A DNA stretch of 64,000 bases from Halorubrum sp. CSM-61 (lineage in GTDB: Archaea > Halobacteriota > Halobacteria > Halobacteriales > Haloferacaceae). This document shows positions 27,207 through 34,474 of the stretch, in pieces (position 1 is the first letter of the stretch; the number at the start of each line of letters is the position of its first letter). The DNA is taken from NCBI RefSeq assembly GCF_003781945.1, contig NZ_RJJW01000002.1:378205-442204 (forward strand), given 5' to 3'. The translations under genes were made by a program, and so were the position numbers. Under the pieces are notes generated by a model that made no database searches, had not been told where the DNA came from, and saw nothing but the letters and a program-made list of their open reading frames with translations.

Positions 27207-28430
27207 ATGTACGGAGTCGTGCTCGCGGCAGGCCGCGGGACCCGGATGCGACCGCTGACGGACCGCCGCCCGAAACCCCTCCTGCCGGTCGGAGACCGCT
27301 CGCTGCTCGAACGCGTGTTCGACACTGCCGCCGACGTCGTCGAGGAGTTCGTCGTCGTCACCGGCTACCGCGGCGAGGCGATCCGCGAGGCAGTCGGCGA
27401 GTCGTACCGGAGTCATCCGGTCCACTACGTCGAGCAGGCGGAGGCGCTGGGGACGGCTCACGCCGTCTTGCAGGCCGAGGCCGTCGTCGACGACGACTTC
27501 CTCGTGCTCAACGGCGACGTGGTCGTGGACGCGTCGCTCCCGCGCGCGCTCGCCGAGGCGGACGGGACGGCGGTCGCGGCGACCGAAGTGGCGGACCCGC
27601 GGGCGTACGGCGTGCTCTCGACCGCCGCCGACGGGTCGCTCGCCGGAATCGTCGAGAAGCCCGACGACCCGCCGACGACCCTCGCGAACGTCGGCTGCTA
27701 CGCGTTCGAACCCGACGTGTTCGAGTATATCGACAGGACACCCGAGAGCGAGCGCGGCGAGTACGAGATCACGACGACGATCGATCTCCTGCTCGGCGAC
27801 GGCCGCCGGATCGACGTGGCGCCCTACGACGGCCCGTGGCTCGACGTCGGCCGTCCGTGGGAGCTGCTGGAGGCCAACGAGCTGGCGCTCGCGGAGTTGG
27901 AGGAGTCGGACTGGTCGACGGACGCGGCGGTCGCCGGCGCCGTCGAGGAGGGCGTACACCTCCACGGACCGGTCGTCGTCGAGGAGGGGGCCAGGGTGCG
28001 GTCGGGCGCCTACGTGGAGGGTCCGGCGCTGATCCGCGAGGGCGCGGAGGTCGGCCCGAACGCGTACGTCCGCGGGTCGACGGTGGTCGGTCCGGGCGCG
28101 CACGTCGGCCACTCGGTCGAGGTGAAGAACTCGGTGCTCATGGCCGACGCGTCGGTCGGCCACCTCTCGTACGTCGGCGACTCCGTTCTGGGGCGGGGCG
28201 TGAACTTCGGCGCCGGCACGAACGTCGCCAACCTGCGGCACGACGACGCGAACGTCCGGGTGACCGTCAAGGGCGACCGCGTGGACACCGGCCGTCGAAA
28301 GCTCGGCGCGATCGTCGGCGACGGCGCCAAGACCGGGATCAACACGTCGCTGAACGCCGGCGTCAAACTGGGCGCGGGCGAGACGACCGGACCCGGGGAG
28401 GTGCTGACTCGCGATCGAGTGTCGGAGTAG
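27207..28430 (+). CDS. glmU: Bifunctional sugar-1-P nucleotidylyltransferase/acetyltransferase
   Basis: A 407-residue protein. The N-terminal nucleotidylyltransferase part shows LAAGRGTRMRPLTDRRPKPLLPV, LNGDVV, and VEKP. The C-terminal left-handed beta-helix includes VEVKNSVLMADASVGHLSYVGDSVLGRGVNFGAGTNVANLRHDD, which matches the GlmU acetyltransferase block containing the catalytic-His region. This supports UDP-N-acetylglucosamine synthesis from GlmM product. A second, more diverged copy lies at 38942. The accessory island begins directly after this gene's stop. Confidence 0.85.
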   Translation: MYGVVLAAGRGTRMRPLTDRRPKPLLPVGDRSLLERVFDTAADVVEEFVVVTGYRGEAIREAVGESYRSHPVHYVEQAEALGTAHAVLQAEAVVDDDFLVLNGDVVVDASLPRALAEADGTAVAATEVADPRAYGVLSTAADGSLAGIVEKPDDPPTTLANVGCYAFEPDVFEYIDRTPESERGEYEITTTIDLLLGDGRRIDVAPYDGPWLDVGRPWELLEANELALAELEESDWSTDAAVAGAVEEGVHLHGPVVVEEGARVRSGAYVEGPALIREGAEVGPNAYVRGSTVVGPGAHVGHSVEVKNSVLMADASVGHLSYVGDSVLGRGVNFGAGTNVANLRHDDANVRVTVKGDRVDTGRRKLGAIVGDGAKTGINTSLNAGVKLGAGETTGPGEVLTRDRVSE

Positions 28431-28460
28431 CTCAGAGCAACGTCGGCGCGACGGGCACTC

Positions 28461-28685
28461 TCAAGATGAGAGCGTCTCGGGCGCGAGACGTGTAACGACA
28501 CCGTCGAAGTCGTCGTCGAAGCTCAACACACAGTCGATATCGTGGTGTTCGACATGAGCGACCATCATCGCGTCGGTGAAGCTCAGCTCGTGTTCGGTTT
28601 CTCTCCGGTGTACTGCCACGGCACGATCGAACAGTGACGGCGGCGTGTACAGAAGCTCGATCGCGGAGGGATATCCCTCACCACC
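28461..28685 (-). pseudogene. VapC-type PIN toxin, C-terminal half only
   Basis: Encodes GYPSAIELLYTPPSLFDRAV...VHRRETEHELSFTDAMMVAHVEHHDIDCVLSFDDDFDGVVTRLAPE, nearly identical in pattern to the C-terminal half of the intact VapC at 42022-42474. Homology stops near 28685; beyond it the frame encodes unrelated residues, so the N-terminal PIN half, including the FVDTG aspartate, is missing. No antitoxin gene is adjacent. It is a broken copy, probably a leftover of recombination. Confidence 0.75.
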
Positions 28686-28712
28686 CGTTGGTCGAGAGGT
28701 GTTCGACGAGCT

Positions 28713-28838
28713 CGAAACGTGGCACCGAAGGTTTGGTGGCAAGGAGCCGACCGAGCGGTGAGATACGCGCTCTTTTCGCGTTCCGGGTTCACCGACGACT
28801 TGCGTCTCGTCGCCGCCGATCGGTCCGATTTATGGTAG
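28713..28838 (+). pseudogene. Possible ATPase (DUF234) C-terminal remnant
   Basis: A plus-strand frame reads NVAPKVWWQGADRAVRYALFSRSGFTDDLRLVAADRSDLW before a TAG at 28836-28838. The LFSRSGFTDDL block recalls the C-terminal DUF234 domain of archaeal AAA ATPases. There is no start and no ATPase core. It abuts the vapC remnant, so both are truncated at the same place. Homology is judged by eye only. Confidence 0.4.
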
Positions 28839-28940
28839 AGTAGTTCACTCAACTGGCGAGGACCCGCCAAATCACAACATCGGTGGCACGGCGATCAGGT
28901 CGCAGAGTACACATATACTATTTAAGTGAGTGAACCACCG

Positions 28941-28958
28941 CGTGGCTCATGAGCCACG
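28941..28958. repeat. Perfect 18-bp palindrome
   Basis: CGTGGCTCATGAGCCACG reads the same on both strands. It lies 12 bases beyond the 3' end of the DUF7344-type gene, so it may be a transcription end or a protein-binding site. No evidence decides between these. Confidence 0.5.
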
Positions 28959-28970
28959 AGATGAGTTCCG

Positions 28971-29369
28971 TCACTTCCTTCGTGGGGTGTCTGCGAGCGA
29001 CGATCCGGCAGTTGTGAGCGTGTACACCGCACCCGCGAACGCGGGGCCGGGGACGAACACATCTGACTGGTCGTCTGCAGACGCGATGACACCCGCCTGT
29101 TCGAGTGGCCCGAGGTGCGACCGTTTCAGATTCGTTCGAACAGTTCTCACGTGTGCGGTTGAGAGTGTCGTTCGTTCCGCGTCCGCTTCCAGAATGGCGA
29201 TCACCTCTGCGAGTTGTTGGAGGTGAACACGACTCCACGGTGCGAGTGCGAGTGTGAGCACGACAGCACGCTTGCGATGCTGGCTGAGTAGATAGAACAG
29301 ATCGGTTTTGCGGTACAGCGGGAGATCAGCAGGGTCACCGGGGCCATCGTACTGCTCTCCCTCACTCAT
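28971..29369 (-). CDS. DUF7344-type winged-helix regulator
   Basis: A 132-residue protein resembling haloarchaeal DUF7344 regulators. The stretch DLFYLLSQHRKRAVVLTLALAPWSRVHLQQLAEVIAILEADAERTTLS is the usual helix-turn-helix start, then VRTNLKRSHLGPLEQAGVIASADDQSDVFVPGPAF is the wing and beta part. Likely a DNA-binding regulator of neighbours. It overlaps the stop of the upstream small gene by 8 bases and follows it on the same strand, so they form a two-gene unit. Confidence 0.65.
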   Translation of the reverse strand: MSEGEQYDGPGDPADLPLYRKTDLFYLLSQHRKRAVVLTLALAPWSRVHLQQLAEVIAILEADAERTTLSTAHVRTVRTNLKRSHLGPLEQAGVIASADDQSDVFVPGPAFAGAVYTLTTAGSSLADTPRRK

Positions 29370-29655
29370 CGGATTGTCCTCGCTCGATCCTCATCAGCCG
29401 CAGATCGACGCGATCGATGACTTCACGCCCGACTGGTCGCCAGGTGCAGCCGGTCCACTCGTCTTCGAAACGCCACCATCCACGTCCAGTTTGTCGCGGT
29501 TCGAATCGAAACCGACGGCGCGGCCCGCTCTGGATCGTGAACCGAACCTCGAACCCAGACGTATACCTCGGGCGATCATCGGTCGCTGGATCAGACAGAC
29601 TGTACAACTCGTCGAGATCCACGCTCGTGGTGGATCGGGAGGTTTCTCTAGTCAT
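29362..29655 (-). CDS. Small basic/aromatic hypothetical protein, paralogue A
   Basis: A 97-residue protein with a core FTIQSGPRRRFRFEPRQTGRGWWRFEDEWTGCTWRPVGREVIDRVDL. A related protein at 31060-31341 shares the pattern RRRxRYxPRxGxxWxRxExxWxxxxWRxVxxxxVxxxD, so the pair are paralogues. Function unknown; the pattern (Arg/Trp-rich beta strands) could suit nucleic-acid binding, but that is speculation. The ATG at 29653-29655 is preferred over an upstream GTG at 29691. It overlaps the DUF7344 gene start. Confidence 0.55.
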   Translation of the reverse strand: MTRETSRSTTSVDLDELYSLSDPATDDRPRYTSGFEVRFTIQSGPRRRFRFEPRQTGRGWWRFEDEWTGCTWRPVGREVIDRVDLRLMRIERGQSDE

Positions 29656-29724
29656 ACCTCGCGGGAGGGACTGTCGAGTTATCTCCCGCACCGCTATCGG
29701 GGGATAGAAACCAGTCTGCGACGG

Positions 29725-30180
29725 CTACCTTTCAGGGAGATCAATGTCGTCAGGCACAAGCGAAAATCCTAGTGTTCTGAAATCACTGTCGAAGGCAAAG
29801 ATGTGTTCAATATCGTGCGTATCTGCGAGAACACTACTTGTGTGATCCACAAATGAAATGTCTTGGTCATCGTAATCCACAAACTGCTCTGTTGCGGTCT
29901 CAAAAGCGGATTTGCTAGCCGGAACGATATTCACACTATCAGAATTCCGGATCGCAGTGAGTGCTCTCGTCGCAGTGTCATGGCCGAGCTTGTAGAGGGC
30001 TAATGTCGCGAACTCAGAGAGAACAGCTTGAGACGTGAATATAGGTCGATAAGACAATTTCCCCGTCTGAATGCCGTTAAAAAATCGAATTGTCTCTTCG
30101 TGGTGAGTGTCATTTTGATCAGCTCGGGCATAGAATGCGCCAGTATCGATGAACACTGGCGTCGCGCTTACGGTATTCAT
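29725..30180 (-). CDS. PIN-domain toxin (VapC-like)
   Basis: A 151-residue PIN ribonuclease. It has an early VFIDTGAFYARADQND (first acidic residues), a middle LSEFATLAL, and a C-terminal QDISFVDHTSSVLADTHDIEHIFAFDSDF with the later acidic set. Such toxins cut tRNA or mRNA unless neutralised. The ATG overlaps the stop of the HTH gene (ATGA at 30177-30180), the typical antitoxin-first order. Its amino-acid sequence differs from the VapC at 42022, so they are distinct PIN families. Confidence 0.8.
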   Translation of the reverse strand: MNTVSATPVFIDTGAFYARADQNDTHHEETIRFFNGIQTGKLSYRPIFTSQAVLSEFATLALYKLGHDTATRALTAIRNSDSVNIVPASKSAFETATEQFVDYDDQDISFVDHTSSVLADTHDIEHIFAFDSDFRTLGFSLVPDDIDLPER

Positions 30181-30533
30181 GCTGATCGCTTGCCATACAA
30201 GATTTCATCGACGTTTTCGGAAACATCCGATTTTCCCGAAGCGCCTGGTTTGAAGTTCCAGATTGGATCGTCTGGGTTGATTTCTTGTTCAGATTCCTGT
30301 TCGTTAATTTTCCACCACACAACCCTTCCTGCAGTCTTTCGACTTGCAACCTGCTCTTGATCTTCGAGTGTACGAAGCTTTCGGCGGGCGGTTTCTCGTG
30401 AGCAGTCAAGCGCATTTGCAACATCACCAGAAGTCACGACGGGTCCGTCTACTCTCGTGAATACACCAAGTACATCTTCAAGTATGACTCTCTCTGTGAA
30501 TCGGCCGGTGTCTTCTCGCTTGTCGTTGCTCAT
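30177..30533 (-). CDS. HTH-type antitoxin for PIN toxin
   Basis: A 118-residue protein with a winged helix in the N-terminal half (VILEDVLGVFTRVDGPVVTSGDVANALDCSRETARRKLRTLEDQEQVASRK). Its C-terminus, SDVSENVDEILYGKRSA, resembles the C-terminal tail of the VapB antitoxin at 42471 (DEDDIDEILYG). That suggests a DNA-binding domain joined to a toxin-neutralising tail, with autoregulation of the operon. The ATG at 30531-30533 is used. Function as antitoxin is inferred from the overlap with the PIN gene. Confidence 0.7.
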   Translation of the reverse strand: MSNDKREDTGRFTERVILEDVLGVFTRVDGPVVTSGDVANALDCSRETARRKLRTLEDQEQVASRKTAGRVVWWKINEQESEQEINPDDPIWNFKPGASGKSDVSENVDEILYGKRSA

Positions 30534-30655
30534 ATCGCAGGTACGCTCCAACAAGGGATAATCCTTGTGGTGTTCCCAACACGGGAATACCACGTGGTCC
30601 TGTCGAACACCAGTGGTCTGCAGGAAGTGCAAAAAAGGACCCACGACACGTCCTA

Positions 30656-31063
30656 TTGCATGTGAGCCCCCGAACATTCCGACAGGCGGTATTCGAGGAG
30701 ATGGACCCTGAATGTCTCCTCTGTGGACGATCGCCAACAGATGGGTACGAGCGGAAGCAATCGCTGTCTGTCCATCACGTGAATGGCGACGACACCGACA
30801 ACCGTCCCAAAAACGGGATCCTTGTCTGTCAAAGCTGTCACGTCCACATCCATCGCACCGATGAACCGCCGTATCGCAAGTGGCATCGACAACTCCCAAT
30901 CGAACACCGCCACGTCTGGAACCAGCATACAGAACTTTCATACACTGGCCCACGACTCACTCGGGAACAGGCCGAACGCCTCTACGGTGATGAAGGTGGA
31001 ACGCCGGAGGCGGTCCGGTATTTCGATCCGGATGACGAACGCGATCCGAGCGTGCGTGACTAG
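30656..31063 (+). CDS. HNH endonuclease
   Basis: A 135-residue zinc-containing nuclease. It has CLLCGRSP (C-x2-C), the HNH core SLSVHHVNGDDTDNRPKNGILVCQSCHVHIHR, then RQLPIEHRHVWNQHTELSYTGPRLTREQA. The paired cysteines and the HH...N...H arrangement are classic. The start is TTG 30656 or GTG 30662; no ATG fits well before residue 16. It is convergent with and slightly overlaps the small hypothetical at 31060. It could be a mobile-element or defence nuclease. Confidence 0.75.
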   Translation: MHVSPRTFRQAVFEEMDPECLLCGRSPTDGYERKQSLSVHHVNGDDTDNRPKNGILVCQSCHVHIHRTDEPPYRKWHRQLPIEHRHVWNQHTELSYTGPRLTREQAERLYGDEGGTPEAVRYFDPDDERDPSVRD

Positions 31064-31341
31064 CGCTCAACGGGTGGTCGAGCCCACTGATCGAGGGCTG
31101 TGACTGTCCGCTGGGTGACACGGCGCCAGTCGTGTGACTCCCAACGTTCTTCGATCCGACACCACGACTCGCCGGCTCGTGGCACATATCGGATGCGACG
31201 CCGTGTTCCTGACTCGTCAGTAAACTCCGTGATTTGTTCGTATCGACCGTTCGGCGTCATCGCCTGTTTCGGTACTGCTGTACTCTGGGGTTCACACCGC
31301 TGTGTTGGAGCCGACTTCGACTCTGTATAGGGCTGATTCAT
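31060..31341 (-). CDS. Small basic/aromatic hypothetical protein, paralogue B
   Basis: A 93-residue protein with core GTRRRIRYVPRAGESWCRIEERWESHDWRRVTQRTVTALDQ, paralogous to the protein at 29362-29655 by the shared RRRxRxxPR and WxRxExxW patterns. The start is the ATG at 31339-31341; a GTG 18 bases upstream is also possible. The N-terminal 35 residues are unlike its paralogue. Function unknown. Confidence 0.5.
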   Translation of the reverse strand: MNQPYTESKSAPTQRCEPQSTAVPKQAMTPNGRYEQITEFTDESGTRRRIRYVPRAGESWCRIEERWESHDWRRVTQRTVTALDQWARPPVER

Positions 31342-31517
31342 TGGTAGTCTCGGAGGCACTGATGAACAACCTCCACAATCTCTGGGTGATAAAAATCAAT
31401 CTGGAGCTCACTGGACCTCACTTACGGTCGGAATCCGACTGGTGATCGATGGCAATTGATTCTGTACTGGACAGGAAATCATTCAGAACTAGAGACCCCC
31501 ACTTTGGGAGTCTGTCG

Positions 31518-31547
31518 TCGACACACTACCCTCCGATAGTGTGTCGA
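31518..31547. repeat. Inverted repeat in an array of ACACACTA boxes
   Basis: An 11-bp stem (TCGACACACTA / TAGTGTGTCGA) with an 8-base loop. The octamer ACACACTA recurs at 31612-31619 and, inverted, at 31559-31566, giving four copies within 100 bases, next to the palindrome CACTAGTG (31556-31563). This could be an operator or replication-related array. The surrounding 31342-32603 holds no other convincing gene except a possible small zinc protein at 31944-32060. Confidence 0.5.
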
Positions 31548-31943
31548 TCACGTCCCACTAGTGTGTGGAGATACCACCCCAACGACCACTAAATCATCCC
31601 CCGGTGGGCTGACACACTACCGATACCCGACTGAATATAACAATCATCATGGCTGCACACAGGTATTGTGAGAAACCGGATTGCCGTCGGCCACCACGGA
31701 GGGGAGTCCCATCGGTCGAGACCACCTGTTCAGACGGCGACAATTGATCGACATATCTCCCATTGGAGATGGTATCGCCAGACATCCCGAAACTCCCAAT
31801 CGCTCAGATCGACACCCACCGATCACACCGTCTGACTCGCCGACCAGTCCAACTCTGATCGGTGTCGCTTCTCTCATGACGACCCATCGCTGTCGCGCTT
31901 GACCAAGACGAGACCACAAGGGTGATCCGACCACCCAAACAGG

Positions 31944-32060
31944 TCACCCCGAATTAACACCCATTACTACCCGAATCGTCTTGGAGAGAAGGTCCAAACG
32001 CTCGTGGTGGTTTCCACAGATCGCACAGTAGGTGGGACAGCTTTCATCTTCACTCGACAT
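31944..32060 (-). CDS. Candidate zinc-finger micro-protein
   Basis: A 38-residue ORF (MSSEDESCPTYCAICGNHHER... ending VVMGVNSG). The cluster C-x3-C-x2-C-x2-HH could bind zinc, and small CxxC proteins are frequent in haloarchaea. It is short, lies in a gene-poor stretch, and has no neighbours to support it. Confidence 0.4.
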   Translation of the reverse strand: MSSEDESCPTYCAICGNHHERLDLLSKTIRVVMGVNSG

Positions 32061-32603
32061 ATACTGATCAGATAGATTTTGCAGATCGATTCGCCGGTTG
32101 GATCCGATTACGAATACCGTCCACACCCAAGTTGACCCGGACGATCACTCCCACTCCGATCACGATCTACTCCGAGACGAATTTGCTCTCTGGTCGTCTA
32201 GTGAATGGTCTCACACTGACTCAGGTCTCCCCTCTCGATCATCGGTCCCGGTCTCTTACACAGTGTATCATCAGTTCAGATATGATCTTCTGTGGGGTCT
32301 CCCCCTGGCGTAGTTGGTTGGTGTGTTTTCTCACCTTTAGTGGCTGTATTATTAGTATATTCAGTCGGATCAGCCTAGTGTGTCGTCTTTGCGTCTTGCG
32401 ATTTACTATGTAGTACTGTGGTACTGAAACAGACTGCAACACGGTAGGGTGTGATGGTGAATCTAGTACAGTCCGGTTGTATTCTGCGAGTCATTCCACA
32501 GTTATCAGATGTTTTGAGCAGCGCCAACGACGGCTACCACATCTCACCTATCCGCCCTGAAAAGTGCGCCTTCCATCTCGAATGGTCCGTACGCCCAGAC
32601 ACC

Positions 32604-33395
32604 TTACCAGCACCGCAGTCGGTGTCCACGCAGGGGGATGAGCCGACGGGTCAGTCCGACACTCACAGCGGTAAAGCCAGTGACGCCGGCCCACGTCAGC
32701 CAGTATGCACGAAGTAGCATCCCATCATCAACAGGGTGTCCCTCGAATAGCTGTGCGAGTATCGTGAGTGTGCCGAGCGCGAAGACGATCAGACAGAGAC
32801 TTCCAGTCAGGATCTCGTTTCGGAATAGCTGTCGCGTCACGCCACGGAATCCGTCTGTTGGCCACGCCAGCGGGAGCCTACGCCACAGCCCCCGAGTCGA
32901 CTGCTTGAATTTCTGGACGGTCGTAGCTGACCGGTTGTCGACGTGCTCGGTGAAGACGCTGCCGAGTTCACGGTGCGGCATCATCAACTGGAGATATTGA
33001 GCAGATCCCTCGTTCGTGAGAAGCCCGGTGTGTCGGAGCTGCCACAGTCGATCACGGAGTTGGTGTTCACTCAGACGTCCCTCACAGAGCACGCGGAGAT
33101 CTTCGACCGTGTACAACTCACCGCGGACGTCTCGGGTCTTTCGACGGGTCGCCGTCTCCAGTTGCATGAGGTGATACACAGCAAGCGGTGAGAGTGACTC
33201 GCGATTGTGGAGGCGTCGTGCCGGTATCGCCGATGGGTATTCGAGCGGTTCGTGTTCGGTGTCATATTCGTTGAACGCCTCGATCCGTCGCTGATCTGCC
33301 GGGCAGAGCAACCGATCCGAGTCATGCTGGTAGTGGTTCTCGATGGTGACCGTGTTCTCATCGTCCGGCGGCGGAGAGCGGTTGTACTTGTGCAT
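32604..33395 (-). CDS. Hypothetical protein with wHTH-like region and two TM helices
   Basis: A 263-residue protein. The middle (YHLMQLETATRRKTRDVRGELYTVEDLRVLCEGRLSEHQLRDRLWQLRHTGLLTNEGSAQYLQL) resembles a winged helix. The C-terminus has two hydrophobic stretches (LTGSLCLIVFALGTLTILAQL and RAYWLTWAGVTGFTAVSVGL) separated by a short loop, indicating membrane anchoring. A membrane-tethered DNA-binding or sensing protein is possible. Not recognised as a named family. It lies in the island with no operon partner. Confidence 0.55.
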   Translation of the reverse strand: MHKYNRSPPPDDENTVTIENHYQHDSDRLLCPADQRRIEAFNEYDTEHEPLEYPSAIPARRLHNRESLSPLAVYHLMQLETATRRKTRDVRGELYTVEDLRVLCEGRLSEHQLRDRLWQLRHTGLLTNEGSAQYLQLMMPHRELGSVFTEHVDNRSATTVQKFKQSTRGLWRRLPLAWPTDGFRGVTRQLFRNEILTGSLCLIVFALGTLTILAQLFEGHPVDDGMLLRAYWLTWAGVTGFTAVSVGLTRRLIPLRGHRLRCW

Positions 33396-33512
33396 TAGTT
33401 TTCTCTTTCAGCCAATAATAATGAATATTATTCGGCATATCTGAAATTTTGGAACAGTGAACATGTTTTGAAGGCTCTGTTAGAACCCGTTTCTTCAGAT
33501 ACGATACAGTTT

Positions 33513-33704
33513 GACATCCTCCCCGCCCTGAAGGGGGAGGTTTTAGGTGGTTGTTCACTCCCCCATCCCACATCGTGCGTACGAACCCGGTATCGTCTCT
33601 TCGGACCTCGTTCGGCAGGCGAGAAGTTGCTAATGGGGACGCGGGACCGGCCCGCTGTCCCACACTGGGATCCTCGCGCTTTAGCGCGGGATGGTTGTCA
33701 AAAC
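33513..33704. mobile_element. Miniature IS200/IS605-like element
   Basis: Two hairpin ends about 190 bases apart enclose no transposase. The left end is CATCCTCCCCGCCCTGAA then GGGGGAGG, the right end is TCGCGCTTTAGCGCGGGATGG followed by TTGTCAAA. These match the hairpin ends I recall for haloarchaeal IS200/IS605-type elements, so this looks like a non-autonomous derivative (MITE). The boundaries are approximate. Confidence 0.6.
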
Positions 33705-33859
33705 AGCACCAAGATCGTAGGTCCTCCGTGTCCTACACACACTAATATATATCTTCCGGCCATCACGATGCGATTCGACCTGCGGCGCGCTGTTTTATAA
33801 GGCGATTCCCTCACAGCGAATGCCACAATCGGAGACACCACCCCACGACTGTGGCATCG

Positions 33860-34465
33860 ATGAACGACCACAACACACCGCTTATGCAATCACACAACCC
33901 CACGCCGTTCCTGTTTGAACCACAGGAGACGCACCGCCCGGACTCACAGCGACACTCCTCGTCACCGGGTGAGGTACAGATACTTGCAGATGACACAGAC
34001 GCCACCTTCACCGAGTTAGCGGATCCGTCTCACGATGCACTCGTGGACGCCATCCGCGAGTGTGAAGCTTCGTCTGTTCGGATCTACGCCGAGACGACTG
34101 CGGACGGCACACACCTCATCGCCACTCTCTGTCGGGATCCGATCAGCTACGAGTCGCGATTCAGGGTGTATAGCCACGAACACGGACCGTCGATGCCGAT
34201 CCTGGCGACGACTCAACACACGGGGACGCTCGAGCGATATGAACGCGCACTCGAGTGGTTCCTCGAGGCGTTCACCGTCACGGAGGACGGCGCAGTCACG
34301 GACACAGCGCCCTTCGAGCATCGCTTCGAAACGTGGACACAGAACGTGTTCGGTGCTGCCAGTCCGAATCGGACGTGGATCGGTCGCATCCTCGCCGGCG
34401 AGTCTCGTATCGAGCGAACGCCTGAGACGATCGAGGGGATCCGCTGGCGCGAACACGCCGACTAG
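33860..34465 (+). CDS. Hypothetical protein, first gene of an unknown cassette
   Basis: A 201-residue protein from the ATG at 33860 (a GTG at 33851 is also in frame). N-terminal 40 residues look disordered (MNDHNTPLMQSHNPTPFLFEPQETHRPDSQ); the rest looks globular (SVRIYAETTADGTHLIATLCRD...ALEWFLEAFTVTEDGAVTD...TWIGRILAGESRIERTPETIEGIRW). No family recognised. The next gene starts nine bases after its stop, so they are probably co-transcribed. A TATA-like TTTTATAA lies at 33792-33799. Confidence 0.6.
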   Translation: MNDHNTPLMQSHNPTPFLFEPQETHRPDSQRHSSSPGEVQILADDTDATFTELADPSHDALVDAIRECEASSVRIYAETTADGTHLIATLCRDPISYESRFRVYSHEHGPSMPILATTQHTGTLERYERALEWFLEAFTVTEDGAVTDTAPFEHRFETWTQNVFGAASPNRTWIGRILAGESRIERTPETIEGIRWREHAD

Positions 34466-34474
34466 AGGACACGC

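Noticed and set aside
28441-28960. CRISPR-like repeats
   Set aside because: No regularly spaced direct repeats with unique spacers were seen here or elsewhere in the window.
29501-29520. GGTTCGAATCG as a tRNA T-loop
   Set aside because: No acceptor or anticodon stem fits around it; it lies inside a coding frame. I saw no convincing tRNA or rRNA gene in the window.
31342-32603. Several 60-90 codon frames (e.g. 31647-31934, 32098-32313, 32451-32717)
   Set aside because: No motif, no promoter spacing, and unusual composition; only the zinc cluster ORF at 31944-32060 was kept as a candidate.
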